Shown here in pieces: positions 1 through 6,546 of a DNA stretch of 17,720 nt; the stretch's first letter is position 1, and each line of letters opens with the position of its first letter. Origin of the DNA: a bacterium (GTDB taxonomy: Bacteria > Patescibacteriota > Microgenomatia > UBA1400 > PJMF01). Both the position numbers and the translations under genes were made by a program. A model generated the notes under the pieces. That model had not been told where the DNA came from and did no database searches. It saw only the letters and a program-made list of their open reading frames with translations. Location of the stretch: the NCBI GenBank assembly GCA_017431585.1, contig JAFRKU010000089.1, positions 1 to 17,720 of the forward strand, written 5' to 3'.

Positions 1-324
1 ACCTTTGGCCGCCAATTCCGCTATTATTTCCGCCGGCGCCAAATTCACCGCCTTGTACACCCCAGCCGGTTTTTGCGGGTCCAGCGTCCCAAATTCCGCC
101 GCCTCAAATTCTGTTCTTTCCGTCAGCACTATTATCCCCCGCCCCGGCAGCGGCCGACCAATCGTCCGATACGTCCGCTCACCCATGATCAACCACCCGA
201 TTTGTCGCGAAATCTGGCCAAACCACTTTTTATCGGCCTCACTCGTCCACGCCGTGGAAACTTGTTCGCTATTTTGCGCGATATATCCATCTAAACTACT
301 GGCCACCACCAAAATCTTTTTCAT
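1..324 (-). CDS. DHFR/RibD-C-like reductase, partial (cut by left window edge)
   Basis: The minus-strand frame starts at ATG 324 and runs off the window after 108 codons. The N-terminus reads MKKILVVASSLDGYIA, the typical first strand and loop of the dihydrofolate reductase / RibD C-terminal fold. It is followed by a W..FG segment, LIMGERTYRTIG (the family's M/G-R-x-T-Y/W motif) and a GRGIIVLTE strand. Members are NADPH-dependent reductases of pterin or pyrimidine-type substrates; the exact substrate cannot be told from this part. The start codon overlaps the stop of the upstream gene (ATGA, 321-324), so translation is probably coupled. It could be true DHFR (folA) or a generic 'dihydrofolate reductase family protein'; the second is more likely because the start looks like the RibD-C branch. 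The C-terminal part is missing. Confidence 0.8.
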   Translation of the reverse strand, partial: MKKILVVASSLDGYIAQNSEQVSTAWTSEADKKWFGQISRQIGWLIMGERTYRTIGRPLPGRGIIVLTERTEFEAAEFGTLDPQKPAGVYKAVNLAPAEIIAELAAKG

Positions 325-965
325 GTGTGACTCAAAAAGCGACCCGGCCAATGCCAACTATCAGCTTCCGCCGCCTGCTCCCGCTCCTGCGCTCCAGACA
401 ACAACTCACTCACGTGCTCCAAAGTCGCCACCATATCACCCGTCACCTCTGGCGGCGTATACTCCGCCGCCGCCTCGATCACTCGCGCCACCGCCCGCGT
501 CAGCTCATTGTCCGGCATATCGTACTCAAAAAGCAACGCCGTCAACAACGCGTCGTTTGGTTCATCGTCCCACTCCGCCGCCTCGTCCAATAGTTCCAAG
601 TCACATTGGTCCTCGCCTCTGCACAAAAAATCGCGATACGCCCCATCCGTCGCCGCCATTTCATAAGATAAATCGTTCATAAATTTTTTCACCTCTCGCG
701 CCGCCTGCTCGCAACCCGGCTGCTGGACGCTCACTTGCAAAATCAACTCCACATTGGTGCGATTAGCTTCCCATTCTTCCCACAAGTCCGCCAATTCTTG
801 TTTTTTCAAACCATCCGTCTTGTACTTTCGCGCCATTTCCCGCCATTCCAGCACTTTTTGTCTACAACGGCGCACCAACTCCGGCACCACCACCGCGCTG
901 TCCGGTTTCCCCAGCATCACCTGGCGCAAATTCTCGCTCATTCTCTCTTTCTCACTTCCAGACAT
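321..965 (-). CDS. Hypothetical soluble protein, 214 aa
   Basis: I do not recognise this family. The product is a charged, mostly helical protein with no membrane segment or signal peptide. It is rich in Glu/Asp and Trp (for example LADLWEEWEANR), has acidic stretches in the second half (DEAAEWDDEPND) and contains a few cysteines. ATG 965 overlaps the end of the upstream membrane-protein gene by 14 bases. The alternative ATG at 941 lies just after the purine run GAGAAAGAGAG and would give 206 aa without overlap; it may be the true start. The gene is the middle of a tightly spaced run and its stop overlaps the start of the DHFR-like gene. Co-expression with both neighbours is likely, but the function is unknown. 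Confidence 0.65.
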   Translation of the reverse strand: MSGSEKERMSENLRQVMLGKPDSAVVVPELVRRCRQKVLEWREMARKYKTDGLKKQELADLWEEWEANRTNVELILQVSVQQPGCEQAAREVKKFMNDLSYEMAATDGAYRDFLCRGEDQCDLELLDEAAEWDDEPNDALLTALLFEYDMPDNELTRAVARVIEAAAEYTPPEVTGDMVATLEHVSELLSGAQEREQAAEADSWHWPGRFLSHT

Positions 966-1419
966 TGCCCGCTTTCAATTTTTCCAAAGGCACCGCCGCT
1001 TTGCCACTCACAAATTTTCCCGCTAAATCAAGCAAAAATTTCAGCACCGTCATCGTCGGTTTCGTTTGGATATTAATCGCTTTGTCAAAAAGCAACTGCC
1101 ACTGCTCCTCCAAAGTGTGCAATTGCACCGTATATATAGCCATATATATGCCCAAAGCCACGCTCACCGTGCCGCCCATCACGCTCAAAGTCACGCCCCA
1201 ACCGCTCACCTCGCCACCCACGCCCACCATCGCCAGTCCGATCACCATCGTCAGCAAAGCTACCGCCAAAAACACCGCATACACCAATCTATTCGCCTGA
1301 AAATAAGACAATTGTTGTTCATGAAACTGGCACCACCACTGCCATTTTTCCGATTCCGTCGGAAAATCTCGCAGCACTTGTGCAACTTTTTTTTCGTGAG
1401 CGTGCATTTGTGTCAACAT
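952..1419 (-). CDS. Two-TM membrane protein of unknown function, 155 aa
   Basis: The open frame extends to a TTG at 1440, but ATG 1419 is chosen. A TGA-TATGAT extended -10 (1435-1427) ends 7 nt before this ATG, matching the leaderless arrangement of other genes in the window. The protein has a hydrophilic N-terminus (MLTQMHAHEKK), a Trp-rich WQWWCQFHEQQ stretch and two adjacent membrane helices (about residues 44-65 and 72-97) joined by a short Gly-rich turn. A basic/amphipathic C-terminal tail follows. The architecture resembles small bacterial two-TM 'SLATT/DUF-like' proteins, but no family is recognised with confidence. It is first in a run with the 214-aa protein and the DHFR-like protein. 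Confidence 0.65.
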   Translation of the reverse strand: MLTQMHAHEKKVAQVLRDFPTESEKWQWWCQFHEQQLSYFQANRLVYAVFLAVALLTMVIGLAMVGVGGEVSGWGVTLSVMGGTVSVALGIYMAIYTVQLHTLEEQWQLLFDKAINIQTKPTMTVLKFLLDLAGKFVSGKAAVPLEKLKAGNVWK

Positions 1420-1426
1420 ATCTGTG

Positions 1427-1435
1427 ATCATATCA
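1427..1435 (-). promoter_or_regulatory. Extended -10 promoter of the two-TM protein gene
   Basis: Read on the minus strand this is TGA followed by TATGAT, ending 7 nt before ATG 1419. No clear -35 is seen. Transcription would start at or near the start codon. Confidence 0.45.
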
Positions 1436-1477
1436 CACAATCACTCCAAAAACAAGCCCAAATTTCGCTCCACACCA

Positions 1478-1486
1478 TGCTATAAT
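1478..1486 (+). promoter_or_regulatory. Extended -10 promoter of the SIMPL gene
   Basis: TGC-TATAAT is a perfect extended -10 whose last base lies 6 nt before ATG 1493. The -35 is weak. The predicted transcript start coincides with the start codon (leaderless). Confidence 0.7.
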
Positions 1487-1492
1487 ATCCCC

Positions 1493-2281
1493 ATGCAAGA
1501 AAAAATTAATTGGCCACATTTAGGCTACATTTGGTTAACAGTTTTCGGCAGCAGCATTATTATCGCTCTCACCTTGGCGGCCTTCACTCGCCTCAGTGGC
1601 CTCCCTCTTTGGTCCCAATCCATCAGTTTGCTCACCGCCACCCAAGACCAATTTTTCTCTGCCGACGGCGAAGCCAAAATTAGCGTTGTCCCCGATCAAG
1701 CCGTCATCAACCTTGGCATCACCGTCACCGATACTGATGTCCAAACCGCCCAAAACGAAGCCAATCGCATCATGAATCAATTGCAAACCGATCTCCAGGC
1801 TTTAAATATCGACAAAAAAAATCTTAAAACCAGCAATTATTCCCTATATCCCAATTACGATTGGGACAGTGGCAACCGCCGCATCACCGGCTACACTGTC
1901 GATAACAACCTGCGCGTCACCGTCACCAATTTTGAGTTGATCAATCAAGTTATTGACACTGCCACCGCCGACGGCGTCAACCAAATCAGCGACATCCACT
2001 TCACTCTCTCCGACGCCCAGCAAGAAGAAGTCACCAAACAAGCCCGTCAGCAAGCCATCGATCAAGCTAAACAAAACGCCACCGAATTAGCAGCCCTCAC
2101 CGGTATCCGCCTCGGTTCCATCGTCAACGTCTACGAAAGCACCACTCGCGGCAACGGCGATTACTCTCGCTACAATCTCGCCCTGGCCTCCACCGAAGGC
2201 GCCGCCGACTACGGCACCGATATTCAAGCCGGCGAAACCACGTTTACCTACTCCGTCACCCTCCAGTATCAAACGCTCTAG
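1493..2281 (+). CDS. SIMPL domain (DUF541/YggE-like) membrane-anchored protein, 262 aa
   Basis: The N-terminus has a membrane anchor at about residues 11-33 (YIWLTVFGSSIIIALTLAAF) that is probably uncleaved. The SIMPL/DUF541 fold follows: GEAKISVVPDQAVINLGI is the typical first strand ('G.a.v...Pd.a.i..gv'), then an A-rich helix with N..M..L, then the KTSNYSLYPNYDW strand, RITGYTVDNNLRVTV, a helix with A..Q..A..A..LA and a final Y-V-L strand. Members (YggE, BP26) are periplasmic or surface oligomers linked to stress; no enzymatic role is established. The frame is open upstream to 1424, but ATG 1493 is preferred because the promoter lies in between. The gene is a single unit: the convergent rubrerythrin operon lies across a repeat-filled gap, and a palindrome 26 bases after the stop probably serves as terminator. 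Confidence 0.88.
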   Translation: MQEKINWPHLGYIWLTVFGSSIIIALTLAAFTRLSGLPLWSQSISLLTATQDQFFSADGEAKISVVPDQAVINLGITVTDTDVQTAQNEANRIMNQLQTDLQALNIDKKNLKTSNYSLYPNYDWDSGNRRITGYTVDNNLRVTVTNFELINQVIDTATADGVNQISDIHFTLSDAQQEEVTKQARQQAIDQAKQNATELAALTGIRLGSIVNVYESTTRGNGDYSRYNLALASTEGAADYGTDIQAGETTFTYSVTLQYQTL

Positions 2282-2306
2282 TTTTGTTCTCCGCTGAAAC
2301 AATCGC

Positions 2307-2335
2307 AACCCGGGAGTAACTCCCGGGTTTTTGCA
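2307..2335 (+). terminator. Palindrome acting as rho-independent terminator after the SIMPL gene
   Basis: The 10-bp arms AACCCGGGAG and CTCCCGGGTT are separated by TAA and followed by a run of five T. This copy of the window-wide palindromic repeat lies 25 bases downstream of the stop codon and has the shape of an intrinsic terminator on the + strand. Confidence 0.7.
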
Positions 2336-2339
2336 CCAT

Positions 2340-2682
2340 ATTTTTCGCCTGTAAAAAAATTTTCCAACCCGGGAGCAGCTCCCGACTTTTGCCTGCTCTC
2401 ACTGGCCGTGCGACGAGACTGGATTTTTGCTGGATGTCCAAGACTAGAACATATGGCCGCGCCCGTCGCTCTTTTAGACCGATGGTGCTTGACCACCCGC
2501 TCACCCGCGTTGTGACACCCGACTTTTGCTAAAATCCATGTTGAGGCGCGCGGCCAGTGAAAGTAAATTTTACCCCAAACCCGGGAGTAGCTCCCGACTT
2601 TTGCCCCAACCCGGGAGTAACTCCCGGGTTGTCACCAACTTTTAGCCTGGAAAATGTAAAACCCGGGAGTAACTCCCGGGAT
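2340..2682. repeat. Composite repeat element, copy A (palindromes plus 168-nt core)
   Basis: The gap 2282-2735 (454 bases) has no convincing gene; it holds this element. The order is a lead-in, a palindrome copy with a degenerate right end at 2366-2386 (right arm ends CCCGAC), a 168-nt core at 2396-2563, another degenerate copy at 2578-2598, a perfect copy at 2608-2630 and a near-perfect copy at 2660-2682. Copy B at 9339-9648 has the same order and similar spacers (both have TTTTAGCCTGGAAAA before the last palindrome) but lacks one palindrome unit of about 30 bases. Read on the minus strand, the last palindrome is followed by TTTTACATTTT and may terminate the rubrerythrin operon. Both copies lie in the same orientation between convergent genes. 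Confidence 0.85.
2396..2563. repeat. 168-nt conserved core of repeat copy A, with complementary ends
   Basis: The ends are CTCTCACTGGCCGTGCGAC (2396-2414) and GGCGCGCGGCCAGTGAAAG (2545-2563), which pair over 19 positions with two mismatches and one G-U. Inside, GGATTTTTGC (2421-2430) can pair with GCTAAAATCC (2528-2537) with one mismatch. The core aligns without gaps to 9393-9560, with 142 of 168 positions identical by hand count. The longest invariant block is 33 nt (2415-2447), and a second is TTGACCACCCGCTCACCCGC with the two bases after it. No frame encodes a plausible protein. It could be a structured RNA or the body of a non-autonomous mobile element. Confidence 0.75.
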
Positions 2683-2690
2683 TTAGTCCT

Positions 2691-2717
2691 CTGGCCGGCG
2701 GCTCCGCCGCCGGCCAG
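2691..2717. repeat. GC-rich perfect hairpin downstream of rubrerythrin
   Basis: CTGGCCGGCGGC and GCCGCCGGCCAG form a 12-bp perfect stem with a 3-base loop, 19 bases past the rubrerythrin stop. There is no T run on either strand. It may stabilise the 3' end of the minus-strand mRNA or act with the palindrome at 2660-2682 to stop transcription. It is unrelated in sequence to the 23-bp palindrome. Confidence 0.6.
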
Positions 2718-2735
2718 TCTCCTTTGCGTCCATTT

Positions 2736-3311
2736 TTACAGCAATTGCTCGCGCTCAAAAAACGCTTGCGGATGCTCACAAGACGGACACATCTTCGGCG
2801 CCGCCTTGCCCACAAACCGATAACCGCATTCGCGGCACACCCACACCGTCTCACTCACTTGTTCAAACATTTCCCCCGCCTCCAAATGCTCGAGCAATTT
2901 TTGGTACCGATCGCGATGATGCGCTTCTGCTTCCGCGATCGCTTTCACTCGCGCCGCGATTTTCGCCTCGCCCGCACTCATCGCTTCCGCAGCAATTTCT
3001 TGATACATCGCCGTCGCTTCTTCGTTTTCGCCCGCGATCGCCCCACGCAAATTCTCCATCGTGTCGCTCAACCGCACAAACACTTCACCCTCCGCCACTT
3101 TCGGCGCCCGGCCCTCTTTGTCCGCCATCGCCACCAAAAATTGGTAAAAAGTTTTAGCGTGCTGTTTCTCTTGATCTGCCGTTTGCGCAAACACTGCCGC
3201 CACCGCTTCATAGCCCTCTTTGCGGGCCACACTCGCATAAAAAGTGTAGCGGTTGCGGGCTTGGCTTTCGCCCACGTAAGCCGCCGCGATCATGTCGTAC
3301 AATTTTGACAT
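2736..3311 (-). CDS. rbr: Rubrerythrin (diiron peroxidase with rubredoxin-like domain), 191 aa
   Basis: Residues 1-150 form the ferritin-like four-helix diiron domain, with the expected carboxylate/histidine ligands in GESQARNRY, DQEKQHAKTF, GENEEATAMY and EAEAHHRDRY. The C-terminal ~35 residues form a rubredoxin-like Fe(SCys)4 knuckle: VCRECGYRF then CPSCEHPQAFF. Rubrerythrins reduce H2O2 in the cytoplasm of anaerobes using electrons from rubredoxin or NAD(P)H systems. Length and domain order are normal. The Shine-Dalgarno GGAAAGGA lies 3 nt before ATG 3311. The gene is last in a run with the MurF-like and PH/SHOCT genes (20-base gap upstream), so it is probably co-transcribed with them. This suggests an anaerobic or microaerophilic lifestyle with oxidative-stress defence. 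Confidence 0.95.
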   Translation of the reverse strand: MSKLYDMIAAAYVGESQARNRYTFYASVARKEGYEAVAAVFAQTADQEKQHAKTFYQFLVAMADKEGRAPKVAEGEVFVRLSDTMENLRGAIAGENEEATAMYQEIAAEAMSAGEAKIAARVKAIAEAEAHHRDRYQKLLEHLEAGEMFEQVSETVWVCRECGYRFVGKAAPKMCPSCEHPQAFFEREQLL

Positions 3312-3331
3312 GCGTCCTTTCCGTTTAATTT

Positions 3332-3856
3332 CTAACCGTCCAGCAATTTCGCTTTGCGTTTTTCAAATTCTTCTTTGCTCACAGCCCCCGCTTCCACCAG
3401 TTTCCACAACTTAGCCAACTCGTCAGCCACATTGGCGTTTTTGCGGCCATTGCCCACCATTTTATCGCGGAAAGCATTGACTTTTGCCAGCAGAATGTTC
3501 ACAAATTTTCTCAAATCGCGATTCAACGCATAATCGTAATAATTGCGCCCCGTTTGGTCCTCGATGATAATTTTCCCAAAAAACATCCGTGTGTTGTAGT
3601 CCACACCCGAAATTTGCATGTAGGAAATATCTTTGTGATCCGTGCCATAAAATGTAAAATTATCCATGATAATCAGCCGCTGATCAGTCGCCACCAGCAG
3701 CACAATCGTCGACTTACTAAAAGCGCGACACAGCCCCACAATTTTTTCATCCGGAAACATTTTGTGTCGCAAATCTCGCAATTCTTTGCGCACACCCCAC
3801 AAAGAGACCGGCCCCACCGCCGCAATTTCATTTTTGATTTCCTGTGGATCTTTCAT
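3332..3856 (-). CDS. YokE-like PH domain protein with C-terminal SHOCT motif, 174 aa
   Basis: ATG 3856 is chosen because AGGAGG lies 8 nt upstream; the open frame continues 32 codons into the upstream gene without a better start. Residues ~18-125 match the bacterial PH fold of the YokE type: a 'FPDEKI.....' entry, LLVATDQRLIIMDN (the conserved 'vaTd.RlI..' strand), a K-D-I-SYMQISGVDY turn and strand, and a final helix RDLRKFVNILL. Residues ~145-173 form a SHOCT motif (ELAKLWKLVEAGAVSKEEFEKRKAKLL), a short helical hairpin common at the ends of such proteins and thought to aid oligomerisation. It is probably cytosolic. Its Shine-Dalgarno site lies inside the last codons of the MurF-like gene and only 2 bases separate the genes, so translation is likely coupled. 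Confidence 0.85.
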   Translation of the reverse strand: MKDPQEIKNEIAAVGPVSLWGVRKELRDLRHKMFPDEKIVGLCRAFSKSTIVLLVATDQRLIIMDNFTFYGTDHKDISYMQISGVDYNTRMFFGKIIIEDQTGRNYYDYALNRDLRKFVNILLAKVNAFRDKMVGNGRKNANVADELAKLWKLVEAGAVSKEEFEKRKAKLLDG

Positions 3857-3858
3857 GC

Positions 3859-5202
3859 TTATTCCTCCTGTGTCTCTGGCGCTTGTTCCTTCGCCTGCCA
3901 CCGGCAACTCAAAATTTTCTCTTGCACCGGCCGGAAAACAGCCTCCCGGCAAGATAATCGCGATACATCATCCTTATTTTCCAGCAATCCCTCCACAATG
4001 CCTTCCAAATGCCGCCCTTGCGAACCTTTAATCAAAATCGTCTCGCCGCCACCAATGTGCTCACTCAGCCATCCATAAGCCGCGCCGGCGTCATTAAATT
4101 TATGCACCCGCGCCGCTCCCCACTCCGCCACCAAACGCGGATACACCCACGCCGAAAGCTCACCCGACACCAAAATCAATTGATCAATCGTCTTCATTGT
4201 CAGCAAATAATCCGCCAATTTTTCATGCTGACTTTGGCTTTCGTCACCTTGCTCGCGAAACTCCCCTAATACCAACCATTTTTTTTCCGCCGGGTATTCC
4301 TCAAAAGATTGCAGCATCGCTTTCATCGAACCCAAATTGGCGTTGTAAGACGAATCAATCAGCGTCGTGTTTTTCACCCCCGCCAAAATGGTCGAACGTC
4401 CCGGCGGCAAATAATATTGACTGTACGACTCATCCAGATTTTGCGCCAAATCCGTCATTACTTGTTGCACCGCCGCCAAACCAAAAGACACCGCTCGCGG
4501 CAAAAAGTACGGCAAAGCGTACGTTTTTCCATTGATCACAAATTGTGAACTTTTTGATGTAATTTTGTAATCAACTAAATAATCTTCTCGGCGTAAATAC
4601 ACGAAATTTTTTGTAATCTTTTCATCAAAATTTGCTCGCTCTATCGCCGCCATCAAAGGTTTACTATCGGCATTAATAATCGCTCGCCGCCGCGCACCGC
4701 GCAAATACTTCACAAACTCGTCACCAATCGCCTCCAGCGGCCGCCGATACTGGCCCGCGTGTACCAACTTGTCAAACCACATCGCGTGCGTTTGAAACAC
4801 ATTGGTCAAAATCACGTATTCCGGCCGCAATAACTTTTGGATAAACTCCGCTTCACCGGGCAATTCCGCATCCGCCTCCACCACGTAAATCCCTTTGCGC
4901 CCCGCCGCCGCGCCTATGCAAAAAGGTGCTTGCAAAAACAGCTTCAGCCACTCCCATTTAGAATAAGTCCGCCGTTTCAATCCCAAAATCGCAAACGGAA
5001 TTCCGAAAGCGCTGTTGGCGTGCTCAGCGTACTCCGCCCGGTCGCCCAATTGCGCCTTCAGCAGATAAAACACCGTCGTTTTCCCCGAGCTGCCGCTCAC
5101 CAAAATGATCTCCGGCCGCCAGCTGCCCAACACCCGCCGGGCCCAAAACGCGAAATAATGCGCAAACACCAAATACCATTGTTGTCGAAATTTTTCCCAC
5201 AT
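3859..5202 (-). CDS. MurF-like Mur ligase lacking the N-terminal substrate domain, 447 aa
   Basis: This is an ATP-dependent amide ligase of the Mur family. The P-loop GSSGKTT sits at residues 37-43; in true MurF it lies near residue 110, so the UDP-binding domain 1 is absent and replaced by a short aromatic helix. Other marks are HANSAFGIPFAILGL, VVEADAELPGE (catalytic Glu region), ILTNVFQTHAMWF (the 'lTNi...H' motif), DSSYNANLGSM (MurF has D(D/S)SYNANP.SM), VLGEFREQG and LIKGSQGRHLE in the C-terminal domain. The MurF-type signatures point to peptidoglycan precursor or related amide synthesis, but the substrate is unsure. About 40 C-terminal residues beyond the last motif look non-conserved and are Glu/Gln-rich. 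It heads the run with PH/SHOCT and rubrerythrin genes and has a leaderless-type start. Confidence 0.85.
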   Translation of the reverse strand: MWEKFRQQWYLVFAHYFAFWARRVLGSWRPEIILVSGSSGKTTVFYLLKAQLGDRAEYAEHANSAFGIPFAILGLKRRTYSKWEWLKLFLQAPFCIGAAAGRKGIYVVEADAELPGEAEFIQKLLRPEYVILTNVFQTHAMWFDKLVHAGQYRRPLEAIGDEFVKYLRGARRRAIINADSKPLMAAIERANFDEKITKNFVYLRREDYLVDYKITSKSSQFVINGKTYALPYFLPRAVSFGLAAVQQVMTDLAQNLDESYSQYYLPPGRSTILAGVKNTTLIDSSYNANLGSMKAMLQSFEEYPAEKKWLVLGEFREQGDESQSQHEKLADYLLTMKTIDQLILVSGELSAWVYPRLVAEWGAARVHKFNDAGAAYGWLSEHIGGGETILIKGSQGRHLEGIVEGLLENKDDVSRLSCREAVFRPVQEKILSCRWQAKEQAPETQEE

Positions 5203-5208
5203 GCGCCT

Positions 5209-5217
5209 ATTATACCA
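5209..5217 (-). promoter_or_regulatory. Extended -10 promoter of the MurF-like operon
   Basis: On the minus strand this is TGG-TATAAT, with its last base 6 nt before ATG 5202. There is no good -35. It predicts a leaderless mRNA for the MurF-like gene. Confidence 0.7.
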
Positions 5218-5228
5218 TTAAAATTACC

Positions 5229-5260
5229 AAAAATTCCCCGCAAAAGCGAGGAATTTTTTT
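5229..5260 (-). terminator. Rho-independent terminator after the Pro/Gly-repeat membrane protein
   Basis: On the minus strand, AAAAATTCCTCGC and GCGGGGAATTTTT form a 13-bp stem (one G-U) around a TTTT loop, ending in a T run. It lies 16 bases after the stop at 5276 and separates that operon from the MurF-like promoter. On the + strand one pair is lost, so it is weaker there. Confidence 0.75.
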
Positions 5261-5275
5261 GATCAATCAGTTTCT

Positions 5276-6526
5276 TTAATAAATTGTAATTGAAGACAAA
5301 ATTTGGTTAATTACCTTTTCGTAATTGCTGTATTTCACCTCCGAACTCGTCACAATCGTGTACTCAAAACGAATGTATGGCGCGGTGTTACTCGCCGATT
5401 TTTGCAAGTAATAAACCAGCGTTTCCGTCTCATCATCATTGGCCACAAACGAATACCCCTCATTGTCCGCCAAAGCCTCCACTCGCAAACCGTAGCGCTG
5501 AATAATCGCGTCACGTCGCTCATATTCGGTGTTGACCACGTCCAGCAAGCCCTTACCTGTGCCGTTGTGATAACTCAGCTGCGCCGTGAAACCTTCCACT
5601 GCCTTGTCGCCCACCACGTCGCCATAGGTCATCGTCACCGTTTTTTCGTCTTCGCCGCTGCTGGTGATTAAATTCGGAATCTTTTGGTAAAAGCTGAAGT
5701 TTCCGTCTTTATCAAAATACACCGCTTGCTGCGAACTGGCGTTGGCCCGGTTTTCATCCAGGCAAGCTGTCAACTGTGCCGTCACGCGATCTGTCGCAGT
5801 TTTTTCACTCCTAATTTGCGCTTGCAACTGCTGATTCAGCCCGTCCATATAATACCACAAGCCAAAAACGCCCAAAGCCACCAAAATGAACACGATCACG
5901 TAAATAATAATCGTCACTCCCAAAGGCGTTTTGGCTGTTTTCGCTTCTTTCGTTTCTGTCGCTGTCGTGCCGGCTGGTTTATCGCCCGCCGCCGTCACCA
6001 ATGCTTCCGGTCCCGCCGCCGACACACTCGCCGCCGCCGGTGCCGGTGTCACCGGCCGACTCGGCGTCAACACTCCGTTGACAAATTGCGGCATCGTCGC
6101 GTTGTTATCAATTTGCATGTCCGCCGGTGTCACCGTTTGCCCAAAACTGTCCACCACCGCTGGCGCTTTCGCTGCTGGTACTGGAGCTGGTGCTGTCGCA
6201 CCCGCCGGCGTCACCAAGCCCGCCGCCAAAGCATTTTGCGTTTGCACATTTAAAGCCGGCGCTTTCCCCGTCAACCCGGGAGCTACTCCCGGGTTTGCTG
6301 CTGGCGTGTTCACGGATGCATTTTGTCCCAACCCGGGAGTAACTCCCGGGTTTGCCGCTACGCTACCAGGCGTACTCTGCCCCAACCCGGGAGCTACTCC
6401 CGGGTTTACCGTCGGCATATTGTTAGGCAAATTTTGTCCCAACCCGGGAGTTACTCCCGGGTTTAGCCCCACCGCCGCTCCCACCGTTGGTTTCGTCACT
6501 GTAATTGGTGTCGTTTGTTCTGGCAT
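5276..6526 (-). CDS. Single-pass membrane protein with Pro/Gly tandem repeats encoded by the palindrome, 416 aa
   Basis: The product is of unknown function. Residues 1-200 are a disordered Pro/Ala/Thr/Val-rich region. Four repeat units begin at Asn 22, 41, 59 and 78 with NPGVTPGL or NPGVAPGL, then GQ and a variable linker. One membrane helix (about 203-226, VTIIIYVIVFILVALGVFGLWYY) follows and is preceded by Lys-rich residues, so the N-terminus should be cytosolic (type II). A short coiled coil (228-265) leads into a ~150-residue extracytoplasmic domain, with FDKDGNFSFYQKIPNLI and a C-terminal INQILSSI helix. This last part resembles PsbP/lipoprotein-like domains, but only loosely. The Shine-Dalgarno AAGGAT lies just before ATG 6526, and a 20-base gap to the upstream gene indicates an operon. 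Each repeat unit contains a copy of the palindrome found between genes elsewhere. Confidence 0.85.
   Translation of the reverse strand: MPEQTTPITVTKPTVGAAVGLNPGVTPGLGQNLPNNMPTVNPGVAPGLGQSTPGSVAANPGVTPGLGQNASVNTPAANPGVAPGLTGKAPALNVQTQNALAAGLVTPAGATAPAPVPAAKAPAVVDSFGQTVTPADMQIDNNATMPQFVNGVLTPSRPVTPAPAAASVSAAGPEALVTAAGDKPAGTTATETKEAKTAKTPLGVTIIIYVIVFILVALGVFGLWYYMDGLNQQLQAQIRSEKTATDRVTAQLTACLDENRANASSQQAVYFDKDGNFSFYQKIPNLITSSGEDEKTVTMTYGDVVGDKAVEGFTAQLSYHNGTGKGLLDVVNTEYERRDAIIQRYGLRVEALADNEGYSFVANDDETETLVYYLQKSASNTAPYIRFEYTIVTSSEVKYSNYEKVINQILSSITIY
6273..6463. repeat. Four in-frame copies of the 23-bp palindrome inside a gene
   Basis: Copies lie at 6273-6295, 6330-6352, 6384-6406 and 6441-6463, spaced 57, 54 and 57 bases, so reading frame is kept. 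All four have perfect arms AACCCGGGAG and CTCCCGGGTT; the centres are CTA, TAA, CTA and TTA. On the coding (minus) strand each is read in one frame as NPGV(T/A)PGL. The frame shifted by one base would meet TAA or TAG in the centre, so only some frames tolerate the element. Linkers between copies are more variable than the palindromes. Confidence 0.9.
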
Positions 6527-6546
6527 ACTTATCCTTTATTCATCAA

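Noticed and set aside
5..682. Open frame of 225 codons on the + strand
   Set aside because: It is antisense to two minus-strand genes with better composition and family support, is low-complexity (Pro/His/Arg-rich), and has no promoter or Shine-Dalgarno site.
2256..2504. Minus-strand open frames across the composite repeat, and similar ones at 9311-9606
   Set aside because: Their shared peptide similarity comes only from the repeated DNA. Copies A and B differ at all codon positions alike, and there is no start signal.
2724..3308. Open frame of 194 codons on the + strand
   Set aside because: It lies exactly opposite rubrerythrin and its Arg/His-rich product is the mirror of that gene.
3857..3952. 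N-terminal extension of the PH/SHOCT protein by 32 residues
   Set aside because: A strong AGGAGG lies before the internal ATG 3856, and the extension overlaps the conserved upstream ligase gene.
6273..6463. Regularly spaced repeats resembling a CRISPR array
   Set aside because: Spacing of 54-57 bases keeps the reading frame, the spacers encode similar linkers, repeats are perfect palindromes and there are no cas genes.
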